A DNA stretch of 64,000 nucleotides from contig NZ_LWHQ01000017.1 in NCBI RefSeq assembly GCF_001653715.1, forward strand, positions 162,745 through 226,744. Reading direction: 5' to 3'. Position 1 is the stretch's first letter. Every line of letters begins with the position of its first letter. Source of the stretch: Methylobacterium platani (lineage in GTDB: Bacteria > Pseudomonadota > Alphaproteobacteria > Rhizobiales > Beijerinckiaceae). The position numbers and the translations under genes were made by a program. Of the stretch, positions 45,001 to 53,501 are shown piece by piece. The notes beneath the pieces are model-generated. The model made no database searches. It was not told the DNA's origin and worked only from the letters and a program-made list of their open reading frames with translations.

Positions 45001-45481
45001 CCGGCTCTGGTACGGCCGCGCGGCGATCCAGGGCCATGTCCGGGCGATGCACAACCTCGCGGTGATGCTGGCCGAATCCGGCGCCGCCGGCGGCAAGCCC
45101 GACTACGCCTCCGCGGCGAACTGGTTCCGCAAAGCCGCCGATTACGGCGTGCGCGACAGCCAGTACAACCTCGCGGTGCTGCTCGCCCGCGGGCTCGGCA
45201 TCACCCAGGACCTGCCCCAGGCCTATGGCTGGTTCGCGGCGGCCGCGGCGCAGGGCGACGACGATGCCGGCCGCAAGCGCGACGAGGTCGCGGGCAAGCT
45301 GGCGCCGAAGGATCTCGCGGCGGCCCGGACCGCCGCCGAGGCCTGGAAGCCCCGGACGCCCGACCCGGCGGTGAACGATCCGCCGCCGGCCCGCACCGAG
45401 ACCGCCGCCAATCCGGGCGCGATGTCGCTGATCGGCGCGCCCCCGCCCCTCGCCGTCGGCAAGGGCACCGGCAAGGTGTAG
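42098..45481 (+). CDS. PodJ-like polar localisation protein with SEL1 repeats
   Basis: An 1127-residue protein from ATG 42098. It opens with LRDAAREAARRAGLSVDEWL, the N-terminal motif of PodJ-like proteins. Residues of about 100-670 form extended coiled coil, rich in Ala, Arg, Glu and Leu heptads. One membrane helix is near residue 765 (PLLLGLAAIVLALGTLQAL). After a Pro/Ala linker, SEL1 tetratricopeptide-like repeats occupy about 900-1080 (AAKLFDRLAGAGYAPAQYRLGSQYEKG, ARLWYGRAAIQGHVRAMHNLAVM, AANWFRKAADYGVRDSQYNLAVLLARG). PodJ organises cell poles in Caulobacter. The upstream CtrA-like box fits cell-cycle control. No C-terminal peptidoglycan-binding domain follows the repeats. Confidence 0.78.
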   Translation: MRRTAPTLDAFDPELRDAAREAARRAGLSVDEWLAEAISEGSARAGVRQQTRRAAAGGRRTRQDAYPASAFATPEPAEDRRPDRGWQPEPARGHRPRPGRPAAAPAPLPTPPRAEPAADARLAEAVAAIGRRLDAIDRRIGESREATDEVVAKAVKDIETRLAEGAPREPTRAARRAHPAPDSLAAAVAEIRQRQQQLDDGGPEEESDLLVDGLRRDLARVMETTEAAAVVLSPAIAGLQAETSRLRDSIGSLATSGDLVTLEQAVRTLADEVQRARDPADLVAVAGPIDLMRVQVGRLAEDVAANVHARVAQDVERLALQVGEAGADRSGLADRDAVAKLFSELEEIRARVAALAEPARVQNLARSVDDLTETVTRLGNGMLDSPALMNELRPLLEEIRQGVRAPAADAPALVQGIADLDRKLDDLRAERREQPSAAGDILGRIDALSAKVDQVAAVNTVGDVMERLEQIGEALRQPALPSSDLASIHGMLRSLADKLDRVGQGAGGETLDGLERQVLALASRIDTRGSDPALAGLERTMGDLLAQVALLRDDAPIQAAAERAARTVADSIGAERKGAVAAEGLGGLQATLAEMRTQQAAADKRLQATMEGVHSALEQLVSRLTQLDGDRRGETALAAAPPRTPRSLRDSLRETTAATPERPVRRPEAPRPENARFGAASPADEMIEPGALRPRHAAGEAAPAPEMPAGDIKASFIAAARRAAQAAAAEAAGTAALPSAAADRADEPRGSLVERLRATIERRRRPLLLGLAAIVLALGTLQALQGSGARMGVPAVTHAATAPADPATTQAVAALPVQKSVPPASAPAEEGGRSEAAKPEATKEATKPEASLPKAPEAAGARAPDAGKATLASKPAVPRVTDIASLGGELSGLPAGAGSLRQAALEGDGAAIYELASRAVDGRGLPRDAALAAKLFDRLAGAGYAPAQYRLGSQYEKGLGLVRDQDKARLWYGRAAIQGHVRAMHNLAVMLAESGAAGGKPDYASAANWFRKAADYGVRDSQYNLAVLLARGLGITQDLPQAYGWFAAAAAQGDDDAGRKRDEVAGKLAPKDLAAARTAAEAWKPRTPDPAVNDPPPARTETAANPGAMSLIGAPPPLAVGKGTGKV

Positions 45482-45607
45482 CATCCTCCCTCCGAACAGG
45501 GCGGGCGCGGGCCGGAGACGGGGCCGCGCCCGCTTCGCGCCGCGGTTTCCCCTGCGGCGAAAACGTGGTCTAGATCGGGGGCCCGCGCCGCCCGGACCGC
45601 CCCGTCG

Positions 45608-46531
45608 TTGCAGATCTACCTTCCGATCGCCGAGATGCCCGTCAGCGTCCTCGTCCTCATCGGGCTCGGGGCGGCGGTAGGCTTCATCTCGGGGCTGTTC
45701 GGCATCGGCGGCGGTTTCCTGATGACGCCGATCCTGATCGTGATGGGCATCCCGCCGGCGATCGCGGTGGCGACCCAGACCGCGCCGATCGTCGCCTCCT
45801 CGGCCACCAGCGTGCTCGCCGCCCACCGGCGCAACGCCCTCGACCTGCGGCTCGGCCTCGTCCTGGTGCTGGGCGGCTTCGTCGGCACCAGCCTCGGCGT
45901 CTGGTTCTTCGCCGCGATGCGGCGGGCCGGCCAGCTCGATCTCGTCATCACGGTCGCCTACGTCACCCTGTTCACCGTCGTCGGCGGGCTGATGCTGGCC
46001 GAGTCGGTGCGCGGCTTCTGGGCCCGGCGCCGCGGCCGGGCGCGGCCGGCGCGGCTCGGCGGCGACCACGCCGCCTACATGGCCTGGCCGCTGCGGATGC
46101 GGTTTCCCCGCTCGCGCCTCTACGCCAGCGTGATCCCGATCCTCGGCCTCGCGCTGTTCGTCGGTTTCGCCGGGGCGGTGCTCGGCATCGGCGGCGGCTT
46201 CATCCTGGTCCCGGCGCTCCTCTACCTGATGCGGGTGCCCACCGGCGTGGTGGTCGGCACGTCGCAGTTCCAGATCCTCTGCACCAGCTTCGTCGCCCTG
46301 GTGCTGCACGCGGTGCAGAACCAGGCGGTCGACATCGTGCTGGCGGTGATCCTGATCGCCGGCGGGGTGTTCGGGGCGCAGTTCGGGGCGCGGGCCGGGC
46401 GCAACCTGCGCTCGGACTACTTCCGGTTCCTCCTCGCGATCCTGGTCCTGGCGGTGGGCCTGCGCTTCGCGGCCGAGCTGGTCCTGCGCCCCGAGGAGCC
46501 GTTCTCGATCGTGGTCCAGGAGGCGCGCTGA
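45608..46531 (+). CDS. TSUP (TauE/SafE) family membrane exporter
   Basis: A 307-residue protein with about eight membrane helices in two similar halves. The two signature repeats are GFISGLFGIGGGFLMTPIL near residue 25 and AGAVLGIGGGFILVPALLYL near residue 190. TTG 45608 is the first start; ATG 45635 is an alternative. TSUP proteins move sulphite, sulphoacetate or other anions across the inner membrane. It is followed without gap by TIGR02186 and DUF3429 genes. The stop codon lies within a tandem repeat that also supplies the next start. Confidence 0.85.
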   Translation: MQIYLPIAEMPVSVLVLIGLGAAVGFISGLFGIGGGFLMTPILIVMGIPPAIAVATQTAPIVASSATSVLAAHRRNALDLRLGLVLVLGGFVGTSLGVWFFAAMRRAGQLDLVITVAYVTLFTVVGGLMLAESVRGFWARRRGRARPARLGGDHAAYMAWPLRMRFPRSRLYASVIPILGLALFVGFAGAVLGIGGGFILVPALLYLMRVPTGVVVGTSQFQILCTSFVALVLHAVQNQAVDIVLAVILIAGGVFGAQFGARAGRNLRSDYFRFLLAILVLAVGLRFAAELVLRPEEPFSIVVQEAR

Positions 46532-46647
46532 TGCGCGCCGTTCCCACTCTATCGAGAGGCGCGCTGATGCGCGCCGTTCCTGCCCCATCGAGAGGCGCGC
46601 TGATGCGCGCCGTTCCCGCTCCATCGAGAGGCGCGCTGATGCGCGCC
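46521..46647. repeat. 36-bp tandem repeat multiplying a stop/start junction
   Basis: Three full units (46521, 46557 and 46593) and a partial fourth (46629) each contain GAGAGG, the palindrome GGCGCGC-TGAT-GCGCGCC and an ATG. The ATGs at 46531, 46567, 46603 and 46639 are in one frame. The coded unit is MRAVPAPSRGAL. The first TGA ends the TSUP gene. Confidence 0.9.
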
Positions 46648-47400
46648 ATGCTCGCCCTCCTGCTTGCCGTGCTCGCCTTCGGCCCGGCGCAGGCGGAATC
46701 CCTGGTGGTGAGCCTGTCGTTCAACCGGCTCGCCGTCACCTCGACCTATGCCGGCACCTCGGTGGCGGTGTTCGGCGCCATCGAGCGCGATGCCCAGGCG
46801 GCGGCGCGCTCCGGCGCCTACGACGTGGTGGTGACGATCCGCGGCCCGCGCCAGTCGCTCACGGTGCGCGAGAAGGAAGCGCTCGGACCGGTCTGGGTCA
46901 ATCGCGACCAGCAGAAATTCGCCGAGGTGCCGAGCTTCCTCGCCGTCCTGTCGTCGCGCCCCCTGCCCGAGATCGCCGACGCGGCGACGCGCCGCCGCCT
47001 GCGCCTCGGCCTCGCGGCGATCGTCGCCGCGCCCGATCTCACCCTGGCGGCGCCGACACCGGACGATCCGTTCCGCGAGGCCCTGCTGCGCCTGCGCCGG
47101 CGCGAGCGCCTGTTCACGGAAAGCGAGGCGGGAGTGCGGTTCCTGGCGCCCGCGGTCTTCCGCGCCACCGCGCCGCTGCCGGCGACCGCGCCGGTCGGCG
47201 CCTACGACGTCGAGGTGGTGCTGCTCGCCGGCGGGGTTCCGCTCGCGCGGCACGACGCGCGCTTCGACCTCGTCAAGTCCGGCATCGAGCAGGGGATCGC
47301 GACGATCGCCCGCGACTGGTCGCTGGCCTACGGGCTTGCCGCCGGCGCGCTCGCACTCATCTCCGGCTGGCTCGCCAGCGTGATCTTCCGGAGAGACTGA
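46639..47400 (+). CDS. TIGR02186 family protein, membrane anchored
   Basis: A 253-residue protein from ATG 46639. The signal peptide follows directly (MRAMLALLLAVLAFGPAQAE); starting at 46531 would add three 12-residue repeats ahead of it. The domain begins SLVVSLSFNRLAVTSTYAGTSVAVFGAIERD and has YDVVVTIRGPRQSLTVREKE, the TIGR02186 pattern. A C-terminal helix (LAYGLAAGALALISGWLASVIF) anchors it with the bulk in the periplasm. It is commonly encoded next to a TSUP transporter, as here, so the two probably act together. The function is unknown. Confidence 0.82.
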   Translation: MRAMLALLLAVLAFGPAQAESLVVSLSFNRLAVTSTYAGTSVAVFGAIERDAQAAARSGAYDVVVTIRGPRQSLTVREKEALGPVWVNRDQQKFAEVPSFLAVLSSRPLPEIADAATRRRLRLGLAAIVAAPDLTLAAPTPDDPFREALLRLRRRERLFTESEAGVRFLAPAVFRATAPLPATAPVGAYDVEVVLLAGGVPLARHDARFDLVKSGIEQGIATIARDWSLAYGLAAGALALISGWLASVIFRRD

Positions 47401-47837
47401 TGCCCCGTCCCGCGCCCTCCGCCGCCCTGATCCTCGGCGGTGCCGGCCTGATCCCGTTCCTGGGCCTGAGCGCCCTGGCGATCCTCGGCCAGACCCTGTT
47501 CGGATGGGCGCCGCGCCCGCTGCTCGCCGCCTACGGCGCGGTGATCGCGTCGTTCCTCGGCGGCCTGCGCTGGGGCGCGGCCGCGGCCTCGCCGGAGGGG
47601 CGGGGCGCCGACTACGCCGTCGCGGTCGTCCCCTCGCTCCTCGCCTGGGCGGCGTTGTCCGCGCCCCCGCCGTGGGACCTGCGGGCGCTCGGCGCCCTGA
47701 TCCTCGCCTGGGGCCTCGTCGACCAGGACCTGCCCCGGCGCGGCCTGGTCCCGGCCTGGCTCGGGCGCCTGCGGCTCGCGCTGTCGGGGGTGGCCGGCCT
47801 GGCGCTGCTGGCCGCCGGGTTCCTGGGAGCGGCGTGA
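47400..47837 (+). CDS. DUF3429 membrane protein
   Basis: A 145-residue protein with five hydrophobic helices. The segments GAGLIPFLGLSALAIL, AYGAVIASFLGGLRWGAA and VVPSLLAWAALSAPP are the DUF3429 signature. Its ATG overlaps the TIGR02186 stop (TGATG), so it belongs to the same operon. Its role is unknown. Confidence 0.82.
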   Translation: MPRPAPSAALILGGAGLIPFLGLSALAILGQTLFGWAPRPLLAAYGAVIASFLGGLRWGAAAASPEGRGADYAVAVVPSLLAWAALSAPPPWDLRALGALILAWGLVDQDLPRRGLVPAWLGRLRLALSGVAGLALLAAGFLGAA

Positions 47838-47847
47838 CGTTAAGTCG

Positions 47848-48744
47848 TCAGGCGAGATCGTCCGGCAGCGCGATGCTCATCTCCTGCGCCAGCCAGCGGG
47901 CGAAGACCCGCAAGGGCGCACGCCGCCGGGTGGTCGCCGGGTAGACGAGGTGGTGGCCGACGTAGGTGACGTCCTGCGCCAGCCCGCGGAGGGGTGCGAC
48001 GAGGCGGCCGCTGGCGATCTCGCGCTCGGCGAGCAGCGTCGATTCGAGCGCGACCCCGAGCCCGTCGGCGGCGGCCGCGATGGCGAGGAAGCTGCGGTCG
48101 AAGCGCACGCCGAGCGGCCGCGGCGCCGGCAGGCCGTTGCGGGCGAACCACAGCGGCCAGCGCACCTGCTTGTTGTCGCTCTGGATCAGCACCTCGTCGA
48201 GGAGGTCCTCGGGTGAGCGGATGCGGGCGGCGCGCGCGGGATCGCACAGCGGCATCACCGTCTCGGTGCAGAGCGGCACCGCCACCAGCCCCTCGCCCCG
48301 GGGCGGGCCGTAGACGAGGTCGGCGTCGAACTCGTCGCTGACGAAGCGGGCATAGTCCATGCCGGCGGCGAGCCGCACCTCGAAGCCCGGATGGGCGGTG
48401 AGGAACCGGGCGAGGCGCGGAGTCAGCCACTGCGCCGCGAGGCTCGGCGCGCAGTGCAGGCGCAGCAATTGCGGGCCCCGCGCCGCCACGAGGTCGAGGC
48501 CGCGATGCAACTCGTCGAAGGCGCGGCTCACATGCTCCAGCAGCGCCTCGCCGGCGGCGGTCGGCACCACGCCCTGGCCCTGGCGCTCGAACAGGGTGAC
48601 GCCGAGCATCGCCTCCATCTTGCGGATCGCGTGGCTGACGGCGCTCGCCGTCAGGTTCAGCTCGGCGGCCGCGTCCTTGAAGGAGCGGCGCCGCGCCGCC
48701 GCCTCGAAGGAGCGCACGGCGGAGAGGGGGACGCGCAGGGACAT
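47848..48744 (-). CDS. LysR-family regulator, GcvA-like
   Basis: A 298-residue regulator from ATG 48744. The winged helix is VRSFEAAARRRSFKDAAAELNLTASAVSHAIRKMEAMLGV; the effector domain includes PSLAAQWLTPRLARFLTAHPGFEVRLAAG, the GcvA/AmpR-subgroup pattern. It is convergent with the DUF3429 gene 10 bp away and has no divergent partner, so its targets are unclear. Confidence 0.87.
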   Translation of the reverse strand: MSLRVPLSAVRSFEAAARRRSFKDAAAELNLTASAVSHAIRKMEAMLGVTLFERQGQGVVPTAAGEALLEHVSRAFDELHRGLDLVAARGPQLLRLHCAPSLAAQWLTPRLARFLTAHPGFEVRLAAGMDYARFVSDEFDADLVYGPPRGEGLVAVPLCTETVMPLCDPARAARIRSPEDLLDEVLIQSDNKQVRWPLWFARNGLPAPRPLGVRFDRSFLAIAAAADGLGVALESTLLAEREIASGRLVAPLRGLAQDVTYVGHHLVYPATTRRRAPLRVFARWLAQEMSIALPDDLA

Positions 48745-48837
48745 GGCGCCACGATGCGGTCTCGGGTGCCGGGTTGGCAACCGCCGCGCTCACGCACGGG
48801 CAGCACGGCCTGCACGCGACGGGCCGGCGACGGATGC

Positions 48838-50268
48838 TCAGCGGTCGGCGAGCACGATCCGGAACCGCGCGCCGATGCCGGTCTCGTCGAGGCTCAGCGA
48901 CCCGCCGTTGAGCCGCACCAGCTCGGCCGCGATGGCGAGGCCCAGGCCCGTGCCGCCGGAGCGGCCGGCGCCCTGGAACGCCTCGAACAGGTGGGCGCGG
49001 GCCCGTTCCGGCAGGCCGGGGCCGTTGTCGGAGACGAGGATCGTGACGGTGTCGCCCTGGCGCTCGGCCTCGATCGCGACCAGCGGCGTGCCCTCGCCGG
49101 CCCCGGCGAGGCCGATCGCCTGGACGGCGTTGCGCACCAGGTTGACCAGGACCCGCGACAGCTGGTCGGGATCGGCATCGACGGCGAGGCCCTCGGGCGT
49201 GCGGTCCTCGATGGTCACGGCCGAGCCCGGCGCCAGCCCGGCGAGGTCGAGGGCGTCGCGCAGGATCGGCCGCAGCGGCATCACCCGGCGCTCGGGCGCG
49301 CGCTCGGCGGCGCGGCCGTAGGCGAGCGTGCCCTCGCAGTAGCGGATCGCCCGGCCGAGCGTCGCGACGAGGCGCGGGGCGACGCGCTGCACCCCCGGAT
49401 CGGCGACGTGCTCGAGCCGGTCGACGAGGAGCTGCGCGGTGGTCAGCAGGTTCCTCAGCTCGTGGTTGATCTTGCTCACCGAGAGGCCGAGATCGGCCAG
49501 GCGCCGCTTCTGGCGCAGCTCGTCCGACAGGATCGTCTCCATGCGGGCGAGCGCCGTCTCGGCGGCGCCGATCTCGTCGCTGCGCCAGGACGGGCTGATC
49601 CGCCGCGACAGGTCCTCGGGATCCTCCGCGAAGGTCGCGATGTTGCGCGCCAGCCGCCGCACCGGCCGCACGATCGAGAGCTGCAGCACCAGGAAGACGA
49701 GGCCGGCGGTGATGCCCGAGATCGCCAGGGAGGCGAGGAGGATGCGGCGCGAGAAGGCGATCATCGCCCGGCGCAGGGGGGCGGGATCGAGGATGAGCTC
49801 GACGAAGTCGACCCCGTCCATGCCGTGGCCGACGACCCGCAGGGGCAGGGGGTTCGTCTCCGTCAGGGTGCGCCAGGCGCCGCCGATGCTGTCGATCCAG
49901 CCGGCCTCGCGCAGGTCGACGGTCTCGGCCACCTCCGGCGGCATCGGCGTGAGGTTGAGGAGGCGGCGCGCGCCCCCGGCCTTGAGGGCGATGGCCTGGG
50001 CGCCGACCCCCATCAGCAGGCGCCGGGCGAGGTCGTCGGAGACCCGTTGCCGGGGCGCGGCGTCGAGCACCAGGGCGGCGACCTGGGCGGCGGCGACCCG
50101 GTCCGAGAGCCAGGAGCGCCGGTAGCTCGCGACGCTGGGAACGTAGATCAGCACCTCGGCGATGAGCACGAACACCACCGTGAGCAGCAGCAGGCGGCCG
50201 GACAGGCCGATGCGTCCGGCGAGGCGCCGGATCCCGCCCCGGCTCGCGGCGTCCTCGCCCCACTGCAC
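48838..50268 (-). CDS. Orphan sensor histidine kinase
   Basis: A 476-residue membrane kinase. TM1 is at about 25-45 and TM2 at about 176-198, with a periplasmic domain of roughly 130 residues between. HAMP follows (RPVRRLARNIATFAEDPEDLSRRI). The phospho-accepting His269 is in SKINHELRN, the HWE-like SxINHELRN form seen in alphaproteobacteria. The ATPase boxes are NLVRNAVQAI, VSDNGPGLP and GGTGLGLAIAAELVRLNGG. No response regulator is adjacent; the next gene on this strand is unrelated. The 213-bp region 50269-50481 shows no gene. Confidence 0.9.
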   Translation of the reverse strand: MQWGEDAASRGGIRRLAGRIGLSGRLLLLTVVFVLIAEVLIYVPSVASYRRSWLSDRVAAAQVAALVLDAAPRQRVSDDLARRLLMGVGAQAIALKAGGARRLLNLTPMPPEVAETVDLREAGWIDSIGGAWRTLTETNPLPLRVVGHGMDGVDFVELILDPAPLRRAMIAFSRRILLASLAISGITAGLVFLVLQLSIVRPVRRLARNIATFAEDPEDLSRRISPSWRSDEIGAAETALARMETILSDELRQKRRLADLGLSVSKINHELRNLLTTAQLLVDRLEHVADPGVQRVAPRLVATLGRAIRYCEGTLAYGRAAERAPERRVMPLRPILRDALDLAGLAPGSAVTIEDRTPEGLAVDADPDQLSRVLVNLVRNAVQAIGLAGAGEGTPLVAIEAERQGDTVTILVSDNGPGLPERARAHLFEAFQGAGRSGGTGLGLAIAAELVRLNGGSLSLDETGIGARFRIVLADR

Positions 50269-50481
50269 GGTCTCGACGCCCTCGCTTGCCCGTCACCCCG
50301 GCCCGTCGCGGGGCCGCCTTCGGACCTTACCACGCCCGCTCGCCCGTGCCGCCCCGGCGGGCCGGCGACGCACGGGACGTTAGTCCCAGAGTGCCGCAAA
50401 TCCGCTCGCAGGCCAAGGAATTGCGCGCGAGGACCCGCCGCGCGGAGCCGGATCAGCCCGGCCGGCCGCGCCGGAGGGTGA

Positions 50482-51318
50482 TCAGCGCGGCCGCCCGCGC
50501 CAGCGCCGCCAGGCGACCGGCAGCAGCGCCAGGACCCCGAGGCCGAGCAGCGTCGCGACGAGCTGCGGCGTGACGACGGCGCGCAGCGACAGGGCGGCGT
50601 CGCAGGCGATGCCGCCGGCGACGAGGCAGGCCTCCTTCGCCGCCTGATGGGCCGCGACCACGGTCTCGACCCCCGCACCCGCCGAGGCGTAGATGAACGC
50701 CCCCGGGCTGATGCCGATCAGCGTCGCGAGCGCGAAGGTGCGCAGGCGCACGCCGAAGATCGCCGGCGCGAGGTTGGTCATCCAGAACGGGAAGACCGGC
50801 AGGAGCCGCAGCACCATCACGTACGAGAAGGCGTCGCGGCGAAAGCCTTCGGCGAGGCGGCCGAGCCGCGAGCCGGCGCGGCGCAGCAGCACCTCGCCCG
50901 CCGCGGTGCGGCCGATCGAGAACACGACGACGGCGCCGGTCGTCGCGGCGCAGATCGACACCAGGGCGCCGAGGACCGGCCCGAACAGGAAGCCGCACAG
51001 GGTCGTCATCACCACCGAGACCGGCAGCGACACGATCACCGTGCCGACATAGGCGAGGTAGGCGCAGGCATAGGCGCGCCAGAACCCGTCCGCGACCCAG
51101 GCCTTGGCGTAGGCCCGCGACGCCAGCAGCTGGTCGACGGAGAACCAGCGGGTGATGCCGCCGAACAGCAGGCCGAGGGAGACCGCCACCAGGGCGACGA
51201 GGGGCAGCAGCCGCAGCCAGCCGCGCCAGGCGGGGACCGCCACGGACTCGGGGCCGGCCTCCGGCGGGGCCGCGTCGTCGTCCCGGAGCGGAGGGTCGAG
51301 CCGGGTCAGCGCGCTCAC
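50482..51318 (-). CDS. TVP38/TMEM64 (DedA-like) membrane protein
   Basis: A 278-residue protein from GTG 51318, which overlaps the methyltransferase stop (GTGA). It has about six hydrophobic segments. The SNARE-associated/VTT core is VSLPVSVVMTTLCGFLFGPVLGALVSICAATTGAVVVFSIGR with the later FVLRLLPVFPFWMTNLAP-like segment (here VMVLRLLPVFPFWMTNLAPAIFGV). The family includes phospholipid scramblase-like proteins, and coupling to a PmtA-like phospholipid methyltransferase supports a membrane-lipid role. Confidence 0.85.
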   Translation of the reverse strand: MSALTRLDPPLRDDDAAPPEAGPESVAVPAWRGWLRLLPLVALVAVSLGLLFGGITRWFSVDQLLASRAYAKAWVADGFWRAYACAYLAYVGTVIVSLPVSVVMTTLCGFLFGPVLGALVSICAATTGAVVVFSIGRTAAGEVLLRRAGSRLGRLAEGFRRDAFSYVMVLRLLPVFPFWMTNLAPAIFGVRLRTFALATLIGISPGAFIYASAGAGVETVVAAHQAAKEACLVAGGIACDAALSLRAVVTPQLVATLLGLGVLALLPVAWRRWRGRPR

Positions 51319-52010
51319 CCGGCCTTCTGCATGCGCAGGATCTTGAAGAACCCGCCCGGGAAGGTCGGCCGCACGCCGAGGAAGCTCACGCCGCGGCTCT
51401 TCGCCCAGGTCTCGATGCGGGCGGCCTTGAAGGCCGAGCTCCAGCCGATCTTCTCGCAGAGCGGCGCCACGATCTCCTCGACCTTGGCGACGGTGCCGCG
51501 GTCCTGGCCGAAATGGTTGGCGAGCACGATCATGCCGCCGGGCCGCACCACCCGCAGGAACTCGTCCAGCGCCCCCTCCGGGTCCGGCACCAGGGTGATG
51601 AGGAACTGCGCCACCACCGCGTCGAAGGTCGCGTCGGCATAGCCGAGGCGGCAGACATCCATCACCTGCAGGCCCTTGACGTGGGAGAGCCCGCGCCGGG
51701 CCACCTTGCGGTTGGCGCGGCGGAGCATGTCCTCCGACAGGTCGACGCCGTAGAGCTCGGCGTCCTTCGGGTAGTAGCCCAGGGACAGGCCGGTGCCGAC
51801 GCCGGCCTCCAGGATGCGGCGCCCGCCGACGAGCGCCGCCTCGACCGCGTCCCGCGCCGCCGGCTCGGTGAGCTTGTCGTAGACCACGTCGTAGACCGGC
51901 GCCCAGCGCGCATAGGCCTTGCGCATCAAGGCGGTGGTGGGCCCCGCCTCTCGCGGCTCGCTCAGCATGTCGGTATCGTCTCCGAGGTCGATCGTCTCGC
52001 GGGCGGTCAC
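51315..52010 (-). CDS. SAM-dependent methyltransferase, PmtA-like
   Basis: A 231-residue class I methyltransferase. The SAM motif ILEAGVGTGLSLGYYP lies near residue 66 and is followed by YGVDLSEDMLRRANRKV (acidic loop), VVAQFLITLVPDP and RVVRPGGMIVLANHF. The opening AYARWAPVYDVVYDKLTEPAARDAV resembles Sinorhizobium/Rhodobacter-type phosphatidylethanolamine N-methyltransferase (PmtA), which makes phosphatidylcholine. The assignment to PmtA is tentative; a ubiquinone/menaquinone-type methylase is an alternative. It is translated together with the TVP38 gene. Confidence 0.72.
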   Translation of the reverse strand: MTARETIDLGDDTDMLSEPREAGPTTALMRKAYARWAPVYDVVYDKLTEPAARDAVEAALVGGRRILEAGVGTGLSLGYYPKDAELYGVDLSEDMLRRANRKVARRGLSHVKGLQVMDVCRLGYADATFDAVVAQFLITLVPDPEGALDEFLRVVRPGGMIVLANHFGQDRGTVAKVEEIVAPLCEKIGWSSAFKAARIETWAKSRGVSFLGVRPTFPGGFFKILRMQKAG

Positions 52011-52060
52011 GCGCGCGGGTGTGCACCGCTTTCCGGCGGAAAGCTTGTTGGAAAATCGCG

Positions 52061-53209
52061 TCAGGCCGCGGCCCGGTGCTCGGCCTCGACCCGCCGGATC
52101 GTGCCGCCGCCCAGCACCCGCGCGCGCGGCCCGTCATCCGCATAGATGACGCAGGCCTGGCCCGGCGAAACCCCGTCCTCGGGCGTCGCGAGCGTGATTT
52201 CGGCGGCGGTCGTGTCCGGGTTCCAGGTGAGGCGGGCCGGGCGCGGCTCGCGGGTCGAGCGCACCCGCACCGCGACCGCGAGGTCGCGGGCCGCCGCGAG
52301 GGGCGCGTCGCCGAGCCAGTTCGGGTCGGCGAGGCGGATCACCGAGGTGGCGAGCGCCTCGCGCGGGCCGACCACCACCCGGGCCTCGCCGGGCTCGAGG
52401 CGCACGACGTAGAGCGGCTCGCCGGCCGCGACGTTGAGCCCGCGTCGCTGGCCGACCGTGAAGCCGATGATGCCGTCGTGGCGGCCGAGCCGCCGCCCGT
52501 CGAGATGGACGATCTCGCCCGGGCGCACCGCGTCGGGCCGCAGGCGGGCGATCACGTCCTGGTAGCGGCCTTGCGGCACGAAGCAGATGTCCTGGCTGTC
52601 GGGCTTGTCGGCGACCGACAGGCCGAAGGTCTTGGCGAGCGCCCGGGTCTCGTCCTTCGGCCGCTCGCCGAGGGGGAAGCGCAGGAGGTCGAGCTGCTCG
52701 CTCGTCGTCGCGTACAGGAAGTAGCTCTGGTCCCGGGCCGGGTCGAGGGCGCGGTGGAGCGCCCGGCCGCCGCCCGCCAGCGCCCGGCTGGCGACGTAGT
52801 GGCCGGTCGCCAGCACGTCGGCGCCGAGGTCCCGGGCGGTGCCGAGCAGGTCGCGGAACTTGATCGAGCGGTTGCACTCGACGCAGGGGATCGGCGTCTC
52901 GCCCTGCAGGTAGCTGTCGGCGAAGCGGTCGATCACCGCCTCGCGGAACCGGTCCTCGTAGTCGAGGACGTAGTGCGGGATGCCGATGGTCTCGGCGGCG
53001 CGGCGGGCATCGTGGATGTCCTGGCCGGCGCAGCAGGCGCCGCGGCGGTGCGTGGCGGCGCCGTGGTCGTAGAGCTGCAGCGTGATCCCGACCACGTCGT
53101 AGCCCTCGCGCTTCAGGAGCGCGGCGACGACGGAGGAATCGACGCCCCCGGACATCGCCACGACGACGCGGGTGTCTTCCGGGGCCTTGTGCAGATCGAG
53201 CGAGTTCAT
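52061..53209 (-). CDS. mnmA: tRNA-specific 2-thiouridylase
   Basis: A 382-residue enzyme that puts sulphur on U34 of tRNA-Lys, Glu and Gln. The PP-loop SGGVDSS is at residues 20-26, Cys109 in [10 protein letters not shown] is one catalytic Cys and the second is in [23 protein letters not shown] and the C-terminal beta-barrel part ([34 protein letters not shown]) complete it. The gene is a single unit; upstream, 53210-53463 shows no gene. Confidence 0.95.
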   Translation of the reverse strand: MNSLDLHKAPEDTRVVVAMSGGVDSSVVAALLKREGYDVVGITLQLYDHGAATHRRGACCAGQDIHDARRAAETIGIPHYVLDYEDRFREAVIDRFADSYLQGETPIPCVECNRSIKFRDLLGTARDLGADVLATGHYVASRALAGGGRALHRALDPARDQSYFLYATTSEQLDLLRFPLGERPKDETRALAKTFGLSVADKPDSQDICFVPQGRYQDVIARLRPDAVRPGEIVHLDGRRLGRHDGIIGFTVGQRRGLNVAAGEPLYVVRLEPGEARVVVGPREALATSVIRLADPNWLGDAPLAAARDLAVAVRVRSTREPRPARLTWNPDTTAAEITLATPEDGVSPGQACVIYADDGPRARVLGGGTIRRVEAEHRAAA

Positions 53210-53463
53210 GACCGTGCGAGGGGTGTGCCGGGTGGCGCCCGGAAGACCGGCCGGGGAGCGGCTTCGGGCGCGCGGGTGAGTCTATAGCGATCCGACCCGG
53301 ATTCTGCCAGGGCGGGAGGCGAGGGGCTGTGCGGCCTGTGACCGGGCCCGCACCGGGAAGTTCTTGCCGGGCCCCCGGCAGATTCCGACCGGACGGCGCC
53401 CGGCCGCCGAACGCCCCGCCGAAATCATCCATCGCGACCAACGACTTGCCGGGACGGCCGGAC

Positions 53464-53479
53464 TGGCAGGCGGCTTGCT
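53464..53479 (+). promoter_or_regulatory. Sigma-54 (-24/-12) promoter before fliK
   Basis: TGGCAGGCGGCTTGCT has the essential GG and GC exactly ten bases apart and matches TGGCAC-N5-TTGCA/T at nine of ten core bases. The start of transcription would fall near 53490, next to the AGGAGG ribosome site (53491-53496) and ATG 53502. FlbD, the usual activator of such flagellar promoters, is encoded in the same cluster. Confidence 0.65.
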
Positions 53480-53501
53480 CTGCCGGGAGCAGGAGGTCCC
53501 G

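Noticed and set aside
41951..46624. A 1557-codon open frame on the minus strand opposite the PodJ-like and TSUP genes
   Set aside because: It is the antisense shadow of GC-rich coding sequence. The composition is Arg/Gly/Ala/His-rich without domains, while the plus strand encodes recognisable proteins.
46521..46647. Tandem 36-bp repeats considered as a CRISPR array
   Set aside because: The units are contiguous without unique spacers and are coding; no cas genes are nearby.
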